Positions 26,195-35,392 of a stretch of 64,000 nt of DNA are shown here, one piece after another. Both the position numbers and the translations under genes were made by a program. Numbering within the stretch: position 1 is the first letter of the stretch; each line of letters opens with the position of its first letter. The stretch is from assembly GCF_004327285.1 (NCBI RefSeq), contig NZ_QJUI01000015.1, positions 91,403 to 155,402 of the forward strand. The letters run 5' to 3'. This DNA is from Phytopseudomonas daroniae. GTDB lineage: Bacteria > Pseudomonadota > Gammaproteobacteria > Pseudomonadales > Pseudomonadaceae. The notes below the pieces were generated by a model. That model was not told the origin of the DNA. It ran no database searches and was given only the letters and a program-made list of their open reading frames with translations.

Positions 26195-27361
26195 CTAGGG
26201 CCGCAGGATAACCTTGCGGCATTCGTCGTCCTGTTTGTCGAACATTCGGTAGCCTTCGGCAGCATCGGACAGATTCATACGGTGGCTGATGATGATTTCC
26301 GGCTGCAGCACGCCGCTCTGGATACGCTCCAGCAAATCCGGTAGCAGGCCATGAACATGGGTCTGCCCCATCTTGAAGGTCAGCCCCTTGTCGAACGCAT
26401 CGCCAAACAGGAAGCCATGGATGAAGCCGGCATAGACACCGGGCACGCTCACCGTGCCGCCGCGTCGCACGGCTGCTATGCACTGGCGCAACGCTTTGCC
26501 GCTGCTGCCTTCCAGCTTGAGCTGGGTCAGCAGGGTTTCGGTAGCGCTGCCCTTGGCTTCGAAGCCCACCGCATCGATTGCCGCATCAACGCCACGGTAA
26601 CCCTCGGTCTGTTCGATGATCGCCTCGGCGGGATCATCGATCTCGTCGAAGTTGATCGGAATCACCCCGTAGGTCGCCTGTGCGTAGGCCAGCCGGTAGG
26701 GTTGCTGATCGACCATGAAGATTTGCCGTGCGCCCAGCATGCGCGCGCACGCCGCCGCCATCAGACCGACCGGGCCGGCGCCATAGATCGCGACGCTGCT
26801 GTCTTCACGTACACCGCCATTGATTACCGCCTGGTAACCGGTCGGCAGGATGTCGGTCAGAAACAGCACACGCTCGTCATCGAGCTCATCGGGAATCTTG
26901 AATGGCCCGGCATTGGCCTTCGGCACGCGAACCAGCTCGGCCTGGCCGCCCGGCATGCCGCCATACAGATGGCTGTAACCGAACAATGCGGCGCCTGACG
27001 GAATCTGCTTCTTGTTGATGATCGCGCCGCGACCGGTGTTGGTGGTTTCGCAGGCGGCGTACAGGTTCATGTCGCAGAAGAAGCAGCTGCCGCAGGCGAT
27101 CACGAAGGGCACGATCACCCGATCGCCCTTGCTCACCGCCGTCACGGCGCTGCCGACCTCCTCGACGATGCCCATGAACTCGTGCCCAAACACGTCGCCA
27201 TGCTTCACCTGAGGAATCTTGCCGCGGTACAAGTGCAGATCCGAACCACAGATGGCCGTGGCGGTGACGCGCAGGATGATGTCATCCGGCTCCTGGATGA
27301 TGGGGTCGTCTACGTTGTCGACGCGAACGTCGTGGCTGCCGTGATAGGTCAATGCGCGCAT
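26195..27361 (-). CDS. Zinc-dependent alcohol dehydrogenase (formaldehyde-dehydrogenase-like)
   Basis: Medium-chain dehydrogenase of 388 residues. Catalytic zinc ligands in TAICGSDLHLY and FGHEFMGIVEE, structural zinc cluster CGSCFFCDMNLYAAC, and the NAD-binding loop IYGAGPVGLMAAACA. The long insert and TGYQAVINGGV region resemble glutathione-independent formaldehyde dehydrogenase-type enzymes. Substrate not proven. The start has GGAG six bases upstream. Single-gene unit. Confidence 0.9.
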   Translation of the reverse strand: MRALTYHGSHDVRVDNVDDPIIQEPDDIILRVTATAICGSDLHLYRGKIPQVKHGDVFGHEFMGIVEEVGSAVTAVSKGDRVIVPFVIACGSCFFCDMNLYAACETTNTGRGAIINKKQIPSGAALFGYSHLYGGMPGGQAELVRVPKANAGPFKIPDELDDERVLFLTDILPTGYQAVINGGVREDSSVAIYGAGPVGLMAAACARMLGARQIFMVDQQPYRLAYAQATYGVIPINFDEIDDPAEAIIEQTEGYRGVDAAIDAVGFEAKGSATETLLTQLKLEGSSGKALRQCIAAVRRGGTVSVPGVYAGFIHGFLFGDAFDKGLTFKMGQTHVHGLLPDLLERIQSGVLQPEIIISHRMNLSDAAEGYRMFDKQDDECRKVILRP

Positions 27362-27495
27362 GCTGATCTCCGGAACGTGGGGTTGCTGGTGCCTGTTCTA
27401 GATACCGAGAAATCCCCTCGCGTTAAGTTCAGGCATGAGGATGAGTGGCCAACATCCGCCCCGCGTCCACAGTACCGAGCGATGCTGCTCCGCAG

Positions 27496-28518
27496 CTATT
27501 GGCGCCGCTTGAGCAGAGCGATAAAGAACAGCCCACCGAGCGCCGCCGTGGCGATGCCTATGGGCAGATCTTCCGGCGCGATCAACGTGCGCGCGGCGAC
27601 ATCCACCCAGACCAGAAACAATGCGCCCAGCAAGCCGCTGACGGGGATCAGGCGGCGATGCTCGGCGCCGACCAGCGCACGGGCCATGTGCGGCACCATC
27701 AGGCCGACGAAACCGATGGCGCCGGACAGCGACACCAGCACGCCGGTCAACAGCGATGTGCAGACGAATACCTGCAAGCGCAGCCGCTTGCCGCTGAAAC
27801 CCAGGCTCACGGCGGTCTGCTCGCCACTCATCAACGCATTCAGGCCGCGCGACAAGATCAGCAGTGCCACGAAACCAAGCGTCACGCAGATAGCCGGCAG
27901 CCAGATCACTTCCCAGCGCGCGGCCCCCAAACCGCCCAGCATCCAGAACACCACCGATGCCGCAGCGTGGTGGTCGCCGGTGTAGAGCAGCAGGTTGACC
28001 AGCGCCATCAGCACGAAAGACACCGCAACGCCGGCCAGCAGCAGCCGGTCGCTGTCCAGGCGACCACTGCGACGGGCAACCGCCAGCACCAGCAGCATGC
28101 TGCCTGCCGCCCCGACGAAGGCAGCCAGCGGCAGGCTGAACACACCGAGGAATTCCCCCAGGTAAAGCACCACCAGCACCGCACCGAGCGCCGCGCCCGA
28201 GCTGACGCCAAGCAGATGGGGGTCGGCCAGTGGGTTGCGTGTTACCGCCTGCAGCGCGGTACCGACCAGGGCCAGGCCAGCGCCGACCAGCGCGCCGAGC
28301 AGCACCCGCGGTGCACGGATCAGCCAGACGATATGCTCCTGGCTGCGGCTCCATTCAGCCCCCAGCTCCAGGCCCAGTTGCCTGCCGATGATCCCCCAGA
28401 CATTGCCCAGCGGCACCGACGCCGGGCCGAACCCCAGAGCGATCACGCAGGAGATCGACAAGGCGACCAACAGGCCGATGATCAGCAATCTATAGGCCGC
28501 TGCGCTGCGTACCGGCAT
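27496..28518 (-). CDS. FecCD-family ABC permease of corrinoid uptake operon
   Basis: Inner-membrane permease of 340 residues, about ten helices, with the BtuC/FhuB/FecD landmarks RAPRVLLGALVGAGLALVGT, NPLADPHLLGVSSGAALGA and VGLMVPHMAR. Its start overlaps the binding-protein stop by one base (TGATG). By sequence alone it could carry an iron-siderophore, but the operon's cobalamin riboswitch points to vitamin B12 or a related corrinoid. Equivalent in order to P. aeruginosa PA2914 (from memory). Confidence 0.9.
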   Translation of the reverse strand: MPVRSAAAYRLLIIGLLVALSISCVIALGFGPASVPLGNVWGIIGRQLGLELGAEWSRSQEHIVWLIRAPRVLLGALVGAGLALVGTALQAVTRNPLADPHLLGVSSGAALGAVLVVLYLGEFLGVFSLPLAAFVGAAGSMLLVLAVARRSGRLDSDRLLLAGVAVSFVLMALVNLLLYTGDHHAAASVVFWMLGGLGAARWEVIWLPAICVTLGFVALLILSRGLNALMSGEQTAVSLGFSGKRLRLQVFVCTSLLTGVLVSLSGAIGFVGLMVPHMARALVGAEHRRLIPVSGLLGALFLVWVDVAARTLIAPEDLPIGIATAALGGLFFIALLKRRQ

Positions 28519-29489
28519 CAGTGCTGCCCACTCTGGAACGACTGCGGATGCAGGCCGGCGGCGATCTTCTCGATGGCCTTGGCGTTGTCCACCGACGGCG
28601 TGACTTCCAGGTAGGACAGCACGACGAAACGCTGCTCGCGGATCGCCGTCATCGCCTGCAAGGCCGGATTGCTCAGCAGGAAGTCACGCTTCTGCTGCCA
28701 GGAGCGTGGGCCGTAGTCGACGATCACGATCACCTCGGGGTCGCGTTCCACCACGCTTTCCCAGTTCACTTGCGTCCAGCTGGCCGTGACATCGTCCATC
28801 ACGTTGTGTCCGCCCGCCGTTTCGATCAGTGCCTGAGGCATGCCCATGCGCCCGGACGTGGTCGGCCGATCTTCACCGCTGTCGTAGAGGAAAACCCGCG
28901 GCGTACTGCCGGCCTGCTTCACGGCGGCATGAACCGCCTCGATACGCTCGCGCAACTCGCCGACCAGCGTCTCGGCCCGGTTCTCCACGGAGAAGATGCG
29001 CCCGAGGTTGAGCAGGTCACGGTACAGGTCATCCAGGCTGGCGCCCTGCTGCTCCATCACCCAGGAGCAGGATTCGCTGAGTTCGTAGACGGGTATGCCG
29101 AAAGGCTGCAAAGTCGCAGGAGTGACCGCGCCACCGACGCGCATGCCGTAATTCCAGCCGGCGAAGTACAGATCCGCGTCGACGTTCAGCAAGGTCTCCA
29201 TGGAGGGATAACGGCTGGCCAGTTCGGGCACATCGCCGAGCGCATCCTTGAAGGCTGGATCCAGGGTTTTCCAGCCGCTGATGCCGGTGTAGCCGGCCAT
29301 ACGGTCGCGCAGGCCGAGGGTGATCAGCATGCTCGTCATGTTGATGTCGTGGCTGACCACGCGTTGGGGTGCCTGATCGAAGGTCACATCGCGGTCACAG
29401 CTGCGTACCGTGAGTGGATAGTCGCTGGCGGCAGCCGGTAGCGCGAGCAGAGCCAGCAACAGGCCAGAGAGGTGTCTGAAGGTCGTCAT
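28518..29489 (-). CDS. Periplasmic substrate-binding protein of corrinoid uptake operon
   Basis: Secreted protein of 323 residues; signal peptide to about residue 21 (LLALLALPAAASDYPL), then a class III (BtuF/FepB-like) binding fold: APQRVVSHDINMTSMLITLGL, NVDADLYFAGWNYG, and the C-lobe around VWNWESVVERDPEVIVIVDYG. Two cysteines (SCDRDV, ESCSWV). Overlaps the ATPase stop by four bases. Some databases label relatives as F420-0 binding; the riboswitch argues for a corrinoid ligand. Confidence 0.85.
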   Translation of the reverse strand: MTTFRHLSGLLLALLALPAAASDYPLTVRSCDRDVTFDQAPQRVVSHDINMTSMLITLGLRDRMAGYTGISGWKTLDPAFKDALGDVPELASRYPSMETLLNVDADLYFAGWNYGMRVGGAVTPATLQPFGIPVYELSESCSWVMEQQGASLDDLYRDLLNLGRIFSVENRAETLVGELRERIEAVHAAVKQAGSTPRVFLYDSGEDRPTTSGRMGMPQALIETAGGHNVMDDVTASWTQVNWESVVERDPEVIVIVDYGPRSWQQKRDFLLSNPALQAMTAIREQRFVVLSYLEVTPSVDNAKAIEKIAAGLHPQSFQSGQH

Positions 29490-30268
29490 TGAGTAATCCA
29501 GGTGATACGTGGATAGGCATGCAGCGGATGTCTGTCGACCAATGCCTGCACGCCGAATACGCGCTGCAACAGCTCGGCGCTCAGCACCTCGACGGGTGTG
29601 CCACTGGCGACCAGGCGACCGTCGGCCATTACGTAGAGGCGGTTGCAGAAGGCCGCCGCCAGGTTCAGGTCGTGAAAGCTGGCCAGTGTGCTCAGGCCCA
29701 GACTGCGCAGGTGCTGCAACAATTCCAGTTGGTAACGCGGATCGAGGTGGTTGGTCGGCTCGTCGAGGATCAGCAGGCCAGGTTGCTGCACCAGGGCGCG
29801 GGCCAGCAACACGCGCTGCTTTTCACCGCCGGACAGAGTGGCGAAAGTCTGTCTCGCCAGCGCGCTCAAGCCGACCTGCTGCAGCGCCCGAACCACGAGT
29901 GCGGCGTCCTCGGCGCTGTCGCCGTCGAACAGCCCCTGGTGCGGTGTGCGCCCCATGGCGACTATATCTCCGACGCTGAGGCCGAACTCCTGGGGAAACT
30001 CCTGCAGCACCACGGCGATACGTTGCGCACTCCAGCGCGGTGTCCGCCGCCAGAGATCCTCGCCATCGAGGTGCAGGCTCCCGCTCGCCGGCTCGCTCGA
30101 CCGGTAGGCGCAGCGCAACAGACTGGTCTTGCCGCTGCCGTTGGGGCCGATAAGGCCGACGAACTCGCCCTCGTCGATGTGCAGATCGATATCCTGCAAC
30201 AGCCAGCGTGGCCCGCTGCGCCGGATATCGACGGCCCAGGACAGCTTCTCGATGCTTAGCGTCGACAT
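29486..30268 (-). CDS. ABC transporter ATPase of corrinoid uptake operon
   Basis: 260 residues, BtuD/FecE type. Walker A GPNGSGKTS, Q-loop VVLQEFPQE, signature LSGGEKQR, Walker B LLILDEPTNHLD and switch histidine in SFHDLNLAAAFC. AGGAG lies seven bases before the ATG. The gene follows the TonB receptor after 51 bases containing a hairpin and overlaps the binding-protein gene by four bases. Confidence 0.92.
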   Translation of the reverse strand: MSTLSIEKLSWAVDIRRSGPRWLLQDIDLHIDEGEFVGLIGPNGSGKTSLLRCAYRSSEPASGSLHLDGEDLWRRTPRWSAQRIAVVLQEFPQEFGLSVGDIVAMGRTPHQGLFDGDSAEDAALVVRALQQVGLSALARQTFATLSGGEKQRVLLARALVQQPGLLILDEPTNHLDPRYQLELLQHLRSLGLSTLASFHDLNLAAAFCNRLYVMADGRLVASGTPVEVLSAELLQRVFGVQALVDRHPLHAYPRITWITQ

Positions 30269-30287
30269 GCCAAACTCCTGCTCATGA

Positions 30288-30313
30288 GCGCACCGGCGAG
30301 TTGACCGGTGCGC
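30288..30313 (-). promoter_or_regulatory. Intercistronic hairpin in the corrinoid operon
   Basis: GCGCACCGG and CCGGTGCGC pair around an eight-base loop between receptor and ATPase genes, with no T-run. It could protect or partially terminate the receptor mRNA so that less transporter than receptor is made. Confidence 0.45.
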
Positions 30314-30319
30314 CGGCGT

Positions 30320-32458
30320 TTAGAAGCTGTAGTCAGCCGTGACGAAGAACGAGCGCGGCTCGCCCAGGTACCATTGCCGCCCATTGTTGCTGGTGGTAGT
30401 GGCGTACTGGCGGTCGAACAGATTGTTCAACTGCAGGCCGAGAGTCAGATCCGGCTGCAGGTGCCAGTCGAAATTGGCATCGACCACGGTGTAGCTCGGC
30501 ACGCTGACGGTGTTGGCGTTATCCGCATAGCGGCTGTCCACATAACGCGCACCAGCACCGGCACTGAAGCGCTCGGCGAAATCCTTGCTCAGCCACAGGT
30601 TGGCGGAACGACGCGGCACGTTGGTTGGGCGATTGCCCTGGAAATCGTTGCTACCGCTGACGAATTCATCGTATTCGGCGCGCACCAGCGCGGCGTTGGC
30701 AGACAATTGCACGGCATAGGGCAGGCGCAGCTCGAGGCTCGCCTCGATACCATCCGAGGATTGCTGGCCGACCTGCTGCTGGACGGTCGGGTTGCCTGGG
30801 TCAGTGCTGAGCAGCTTCTTCTTGACGATGTGATAGGCCGCCAGCGTCCATTCGCCACGGTTATCGAAGAACTGCTGCTTGATCCCTACTTCGGTCTGCT
30901 TCGCCGTGCTCAAGTCCCACTGTTGCTGGCCTGCGTTGAGGGTCAGCAGGTTGCTGACACCTTCGGTGCTGGTCGCGTACTGGCCGTACACAGACAGATC
31001 CTCCGTCACCGCGAACACCAGGCCGGCGCGCCAGTTATTGCCGGTCAGGCTGCGGTCGCTGCGGGTGCCCGCGAGCAGGTCATCGCGGTTCAGATGCACC
31101 TGATCACGGCGCACACCGGTAATCAGAGAGAGCTGTTCGGTAAGTTGTGTACGATTTTCCGCGAACAGCGAGAATTGACGAGCCTGATTGGCCTCACGGG
31201 AGCGGTACGGATCGGTGCTGACATATTCACCACCACCCGGCCGCCCAAGCGGGACGATGTCTCTGTAGGTATTACCGAAATCATGCTTGCGCACGAAACG
31301 AATGGAGTTGTAGTCGGCCCCGAGCACGGTCTGGCTATCGAGTCCGAACAGCGAGTGCTTCAAGGTGAACGTCTGGCGATCACCAATCTGCTCCTGTGTC
31401 TGCTTGATGCTGATGAAGTCGCTACGCTCGACCAGATCACCAGGCTGCCAGGTATAGGTTTCCGCATTGCGCCAGCGGCGCTGGGTCTTGAGGAAATACA
31501 GCTGGTTGCTGGCACTCAGGCTGTCGCTGATAGTCCAGTCGGTAACCAGCCGAGTCGACTGATCGTTGTACTGCACCGTGGCGTTATCGACGTTGTAATT
31601 ACGCTCGCGCAGGCTCTCGCGGTAGTGGCCGTCCACCAGCGGTGTACCGAAATACTGCTGCGGTTCCAGGTCGCCGTAATCGTGGCTGAGGGTGAAGCTC
31701 AGGTCGTCCGTCGCCTCCCAGCGCAGCGCGGCGCTGATGGCCAGGCTCCGCGAATCGCCACGATCGACCCAGCCATTGCTGGCCTGCTGGTTGAGGTTGA
31801 AGCGGTAGCTCAGGCTGTCGCTCAAAGAGCCGCCGCTGTCGAACGCCGCCTGCCGACGATCATCGGAGCCGTAGCCCAGGCGCACGCGATTGCGGATCTC
31901 GCCTTCGAAAGGTTTCTTCGGCACCACGTTGACCACCGCGCCAGTCGCACCCTCGCCGTACAGCACCGAGGCCGGGCCGCGCAGGATGTCGATGCGCTCG
32001 ACCGACCAGGTATCGACCGGAAAGGTCACGGTGCCGGCACCGACGTAAAGACGCGTGCCGTCATACAGCTGCATGGTCGAACTGTGCCCAGTGAAACCCC
32101 GCGCGGACAGCGCGGTACCGCCATTGCCTGGCGTGCCGATGAAGGTGATGCCGGGCGAACGGGTGACCGCCTCCTGGACGGTGGCGTTGTTGCGTTTCTG
32201 AATCTGCTCGGCACCGATACTTGTCACGCTCGCCGGCGTTTCCAGTGGTGTCAGGTTCAGGCGCGAACCGGTCGTGGCAGGCGTATGCAAGTCGGGCGAC
32301 GCCGACTCGTCCGCAGTGCCGGTAATCGCCGTTGAAGGCAAGGCCAGGGCCTCGTCCGGCTCGGCGGCCTGAATAGGCAGGGCGAGAAACACGCAGGGCA
32401 CCAGGCCCACACGCAGGGATTTGCCCGACAGGGCATCGAACAGGGAATATCGGGACAT
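30320..32458 (-). CDS. TonB-dependent outer-membrane receptor, cobalamin-riboswitch controlled
   Basis: Outer-membrane beta-barrel of 712 residues with signal peptide (cleavage near IQAAEPD), plug domain (TPLETPASVTSIGAEQIQKR, ERIDILRGPASVLYGEGATG) and a barrel ending in ...FVTADYSF with terminal aromatic residue. By sequence it belongs to the siderophore-receptor group (FhuE/FoxA style), not to BtuB. The riboswitch upstream indicates uptake of B12 or a related corrinoid. The ATG at 32458 starts the signal peptide; the longer frame runs back into the riboswitch. First gene of a four-gene operon, matching P. aeruginosa PA2911-2914 in order. Confidence 0.92.
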   Translation of the reverse strand: MSRYSLFDALSGKSLRVGLVPCVFLALPIQAAEPDEALALPSTAITGTADESASPDLHTPATTGSRLNLTPLETPASVTSIGAEQIQKRNNATVQEAVTRSPGITFIGTPGNGGTALSARGFTGHSSTMQLYDGTRLYVGAGTVTFPVDTWSVERIDILRGPASVLYGEGATGAVVNVVPKKPFEGEIRNRVRLGYGSDDRRQAAFDSGGSLSDSLSYRFNLNQQASNGWVDRGDSRSLAISAALRWEATDDLSFTLSHDYGDLEPQQYFGTPLVDGHYRESLRERNYNVDNATVQYNDQSTRLVTDWTISDSLSASNQLYFLKTQRRWRNAETYTWQPGDLVERSDFISIKQTQEQIGDRQTFTLKHSLFGLDSQTVLGADYNSIRFVRKHDFGNTYRDIVPLGRPGGGEYVSTDPYRSREANQARQFSLFAENRTQLTEQLSLITGVRRDQVHLNRDDLLAGTRSDRSLTGNNWRAGLVFAVTEDLSVYGQYATSTEGVSNLLTLNAGQQQWDLSTAKQTEVGIKQQFFDNRGEWTLAAYHIVKKKLLSTDPGNPTVQQQVGQQSSDGIEASLELRLPYAVQLSANAALVRAEYDEFVSGSNDFQGNRPTNVPRRSANLWLSKDFAERFSAGAGARYVDSRYADNANTVSVPSYTVVDANFDWHLQPDLTLGLQLNNLFDRQYATTTSNNGRQWYLGEPRSFFVTADYSF

Positions 32459-32582
32459 GTCGTTCCACTCGAAACAGGAATGAATGAATCCCGGAGGGAA
32501 CAACGCATAGGGAATCGCAGGCGCAGAAAGCCCACGGAAACCGGCCTGCGCCCGCCCACCGCGGGTTTGCCAAACTGAAGTT

Positions 32583-32765
32583 TCGGGCCGGTCTCCGGGC
32601 TCGCGAGGGTCATGAAGCATTCACCTTCCCATGCCGTGGCACAGTGGTCTTTCGAATGCTTCGCTCGCATACCGTTGCGGGGGCAGCGCCGGACTGATCA
32701 ATTGCATGACGAACCGGCTTCCCGTTTCACCCCATGCACGACGACATGGGACACCTGAAACTGGC
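32583..32765 (-). ncRNA. Cobalamin riboswitch
   Basis: Read on the minus strand, the order is GTTTCAGGTG, GTGAAACGGGAAGCCGG, the B12 box GCGCTGCCCCCGCAACGGTA, CCACTGTGCC...GGCATGGGAAGG, and the 3' closing motif GAGCCCGGAGACCGGCC. These are the conserved core elements of the AdoCbl aptamer in the right order. It ends about 125 bases before the TonB receptor start, leaving room for an expression platform; high corrinoid should turn the operon off. Confidence 0.95.
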
Positions 32766-32886
32766 GCGCATCTGACCATCGAAGCGTCGAGCCGTCAATC
32801 GTTGCCATGCGGCTCGCTCGATCCATGCGCCACGGGATCGCATGCTGAGATAACATCGCCGGGCCCGGATTGGCAGGAAACACGCA

Positions 32887-33930
32887 ATGAGCAAACACGA
32901 TGATCGACCGACCACCCAGCGCCCCTCTGCCATCCCAGGCAAAGCGCCTACGCTGGCGGACGTGGCCAAGGTCGCCGGGGTTTCGCCGATCACCGTGTCG
33001 CGCACCCTCAATCAGCCGGAGATCGTCCGCCCGGAGCTGCGCGAAAAGGTCTTTCGTGCCGTGCACAAGACCGGCTACGTGCCGGCCATGCTCACGGGCG
33101 TGGCCGAACAGCGCAGTCGGCTGATTTCCCTGCTGGTGCCGACCATCGCCAATTCGATCTTCTCGGACACGGTGCAGGCGCTGATCGACACCCTGACCGA
33201 AGCCGGCCACGAAACCCTGATCGGCCTGACCAACTACTCCGCCGAGCGCGAGGAACAATTGCTCGATGCCATTCTGCGGCGGCGGCCCGATGGCATCGTG
33301 CTGACCGGCACCCTGCACACCAAGGCCAGCCGCACGCGCCTGTCACGCTCGGGCATTCCCATCGTCGAGTCCTGGGATCTCGCGCCCAGGCCGCTGGACA
33401 TGCTGGTGGGCTTTTCCCACGAGGCGGTCGGTGTGGCCATCGCGCGTTACCTGACGGGCAAGGGCTATCGCCGCTTCGCCGTGGTGACCCTGGATGACCC
33501 GCGCGGCCACCGGCGCTGCGACAGCCTGATCAGCGAACTCGCCAGCCAAGGTATTGCCGGCGTGCCCCGCGTGGTACTGCCGCCACCGGCGACGGTAAAC
33601 CTCGGGCGCAAGGGCCTGCAGCGTCTGCTCGCATCCGGCGAACGTCCCGATGTGGTGGTGTGCAGTTCCGACACCCTGGCCCACGGCATTCTGGAAGAAG
33701 CCACCGAACTGGGCATTCGCGTGCCGCAAGACCTGGCTGTGATGGGCTTTGGCGATCTGAGCACCGCCGCGCACTTGCACCCGGCGCTCTCCACCGTGTG
33801 CATCAACGGCGCGGACATTGGTATCCAGGCAGCCCGTGCGCTGGTGCAGCGCCTCGATCATCCGCATGAAGAGCCGGTGAAAGTACGCATCGACACCGGC
33901 TTCAGGATCATCGAGCGGCATAGTGCCTAG
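32887..33930 (+). CDS. LacI family transcriptional regulator
   Basis: 347 residues: N-terminal helix-turn-helix TLADVAKVAGVSPITVSRTL, hinge YVPAMLTGVAEQRS, then a periplasmic-binding-protein-like effector domain (about 75-345). The sequence style (RSRLISLLVPTIANSIFSDTVQ) is that of GntR/gluconate-type LacI repressors, which sense sugar acids. It lies divergent from the riboswitch and convergent with the tetronate operon, so a sugar-acid target nearby is plausible but unproven. AGGAA precedes the ATG. Confidence 0.9.
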   Translation: MSKHDDRPTTQRPSAIPGKAPTLADVAKVAGVSPITVSRTLNQPEIVRPELREKVFRAVHKTGYVPAMLTGVAEQRSRLISLLVPTIANSIFSDTVQALIDTLTEAGHETLIGLTNYSAEREEQLLDAILRRRPDGIVLTGTLHTKASRTRLSRSGIPIVESWDLAPRPLDMLVGFSHEAVGVAIARYLTGKGYRRFAVVTLDDPRGHRRCDSLISELASQGIAGVPRVVLPPPATVNLGRKGLQRLLASGERPDVVVCSSDTLAHGILEEATELGIRVPQDLAVMGFGDLSTAAHLHPALSTVCINGADIGIQAARALVQRLDHPHEEPVKVRIDTGFRIIERHSA

Positions 33931-33968
33931 CGTGTTCTGTGCTTAACGATGCCAGCCCCAAGCACGCC

Positions 33969-34757
33969 TCAACGCCAGGGTGCAAACCAACCCAAACCGT
34001 CTTCAGTGAGGCCTCGTGGGTTGTATTCGCAACCGATCCATCCGTCATAGCCGAGGTCGTCAAGCATGGCGAATAACTGAGGATAGTTCACCTCACCGGT
34101 GTCCGGCTCATAGCGATCCGGCACGCCGGCAATCTGTATATGCCCGACCCCGGCCTGAAAGCGCTTGAAGCAGGCGGTGAGATCGCCCTCCATGATTTGC
34201 GCATGGAAGAAGTCCATCTGCACCTTCAGGTTTGGCTCCCCCAACTCGGCGAGAATGGCATGGCCTTCGGACTGAAGGTTGATGAAATAGCCAGGTATCG
34301 AACGGGTATTGATCGGTTCAATGAGGAGTGTCAGTTGATGCTCGGCCAGGCGTCGGGCGGCATAGCGAAGGTTCTCCAGATACACCTCGCGCATCCGCGG
34401 ACGCAGACCCTCCACACTCACTAGCCCGGCCATCGCGTGCAACCGCGGACAGCTCAACGCGTGCGCGTATTCGATGCCCCGATCAACACCTTCACGGAAC
34501 TCCGCCTCGCGCCCTGGCAAGGCAGCAATGCCCCGCTCCCCAGCCGCGAAGTCGCCCGGCGGCAGATTGAACAGCACCTGACGCAGGTCATGCTCGGCCA
34601 GACGTTCGGCCAGCTCGGCCGGCGTGAAGTCGTAGGGAAACAGGTATTCCACCGCCTTGAACCCGGCGGCCGCGGCACGGCCGAATCGCTCCAGGAAGGG
34701 CACGTCGTTGAACATCATGCTGAGATTGGCAGCAAATCTAGGCATTGCACTCACCAT
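33969..34757 (-). CDS. otnI: 2-oxotetronate isomerase OtnI (hydroxypyruvate isomerase family)
   Basis: TIM-barrel isomerase of 262 residues (AP_endonuc_2 fold) interconverting 2-oxotetronate and 3-oxotetronate. Hyi/OtnI landmarks: ANLSMMFNDVPFLERF, LIEPINTRSIPGYF, QMDFFHAQIMEGDL and GCEYNPRG, with metal and acid-base glutamates in LIEPIN and GCEYN. It overlaps the OtnC stop by seven bases; an ATG four codons later is an alternative start. Last gene of the operon transcribed from about 38300. Confidence 0.92.
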   Translation of the reverse strand: MVSAMPRFAANLSMMFNDVPFLERFGRAAAAGFKAVEYLFPYDFTPAELAERLAEHDLRQVLFNLPPGDFAAGERGIAALPGREAEFREGVDRGIEYAHALSCPRLHAMAGLVSVEGLRPRMREVYLENLRYAARRLAEHQLTLLIEPINTRSIPGYFINLQSEGHAILAELGEPNLKVQMDFFHAQIMEGDLTACFKRFQAGVGHIQIAGVPDRYEPDTGEVNYPQLFAMLDDLGYDGWIGCEYNPRGLTEDGLGWFAPWR

Positions 34758-35392
34758 TGGGCGCCGAAGGTCTGGCGCAGTTCGTCAATTTGTTCATCGT
34801 CGAGCGCGCGTACCGGCTGCTGGCGAAGCAGCAGGTAAAGCTTGGCGGTTTCTTCGAGCTCTTCGATGGCGTAGGTGGCCGCCTCCAGGCTCTTGCCCGA
34901 GACGACGGGCCCGTGGTTGGCGAGCAACACCGAGCTGTGCTGCCCCACCAGGCCGCGAATCGCCTCACCCAGCCGTGGATCACCGGGACGGTGATAGGGA
35001 ATGAGTGGCAAGCGGCCGACGCGCATGACGAAATAAGGGGTCAGCGGCGGCAGGCAAGAGGTTGCATCAAGACAGTCCAGACAGGAGACCGCCGCCGAAT
35101 GCGTACAGTGCAGATGCACGATGGCGCCGGAATCATCGCGCCCCTCGTACACCGCGCGGTGCAGAAAGGCTTCCTTTGATGCCGGCTTGCCGGCAAGGTG
35201 ATTGCCCTGCCAGTCCAGCTTGGCGATATCGGCGGGATCCAGCCGGCCCAGGCAGGCGTTGGTCGGGGTCAACAGCCAACCATCGTCAAGGCGAACGCTG
35301 ATGTTGCCCGATGAGCCAGGGCTCAGCCCGCGCAGGTACAACGAGCGGCCGATCTCGACGATCTCTTCGCGCAATGCGCTTTCCTTGCTCAT
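34751..35392 (-). CDS. otnC: 3-oxotetronate-4-phosphate decarboxylase OtnC (class II aldolase family)
   Basis: 213 residues. Splits off CO2 from 3-oxotetronate 4-phosphate to give dihydroxyacetone phosphate. AraD/FucA-like fold with GLSPGSSGNISVRL (phosphate-binding), KEAFLHRAVYEGR, and zinc histidines in IVHLHCTHS and LLANHGPVV. The start at 35392 overlaps the kinase stop by four bases (ATGA). Confidence 0.92.
   Translation of the reverse strand: MSKESALREEIVEIGRSLYLRGLSPGSSGNISVRLDDGWLLTPTNACLGRLDPADIAKLDWQGNHLAGKPASKEAFLHRAVYEGRDDSGAIVHLHCTHSAAVSCLDCLDATSCLPPLTPYFVMRVGRLPLIPYHRPGDPRLGEAIRGLVGQHSSVLLANHGPVVSGKSLEAATYAIEELEETAKLYLLLRQQPVRALDDEQIDELRQTFGAQW

Noticed and set aside
30308..32335. 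675-codon open frame on the plus strand opposite the TonB receptor
   Set aside because: Antisense shadow; the minus strand has signal peptide, plug motifs and barrel terminus.
27496..32458. Siderophore uptake operon
   Set aside because: Protein families alone would allow it, but the cobalamin riboswitch directly upstream outweighs that reading.
30320..32620. Longer TonB receptor start at 32620
   Set aside because: It would put riboswitch sequence into the protein and bury the signal peptide; ATG 32458 fits.
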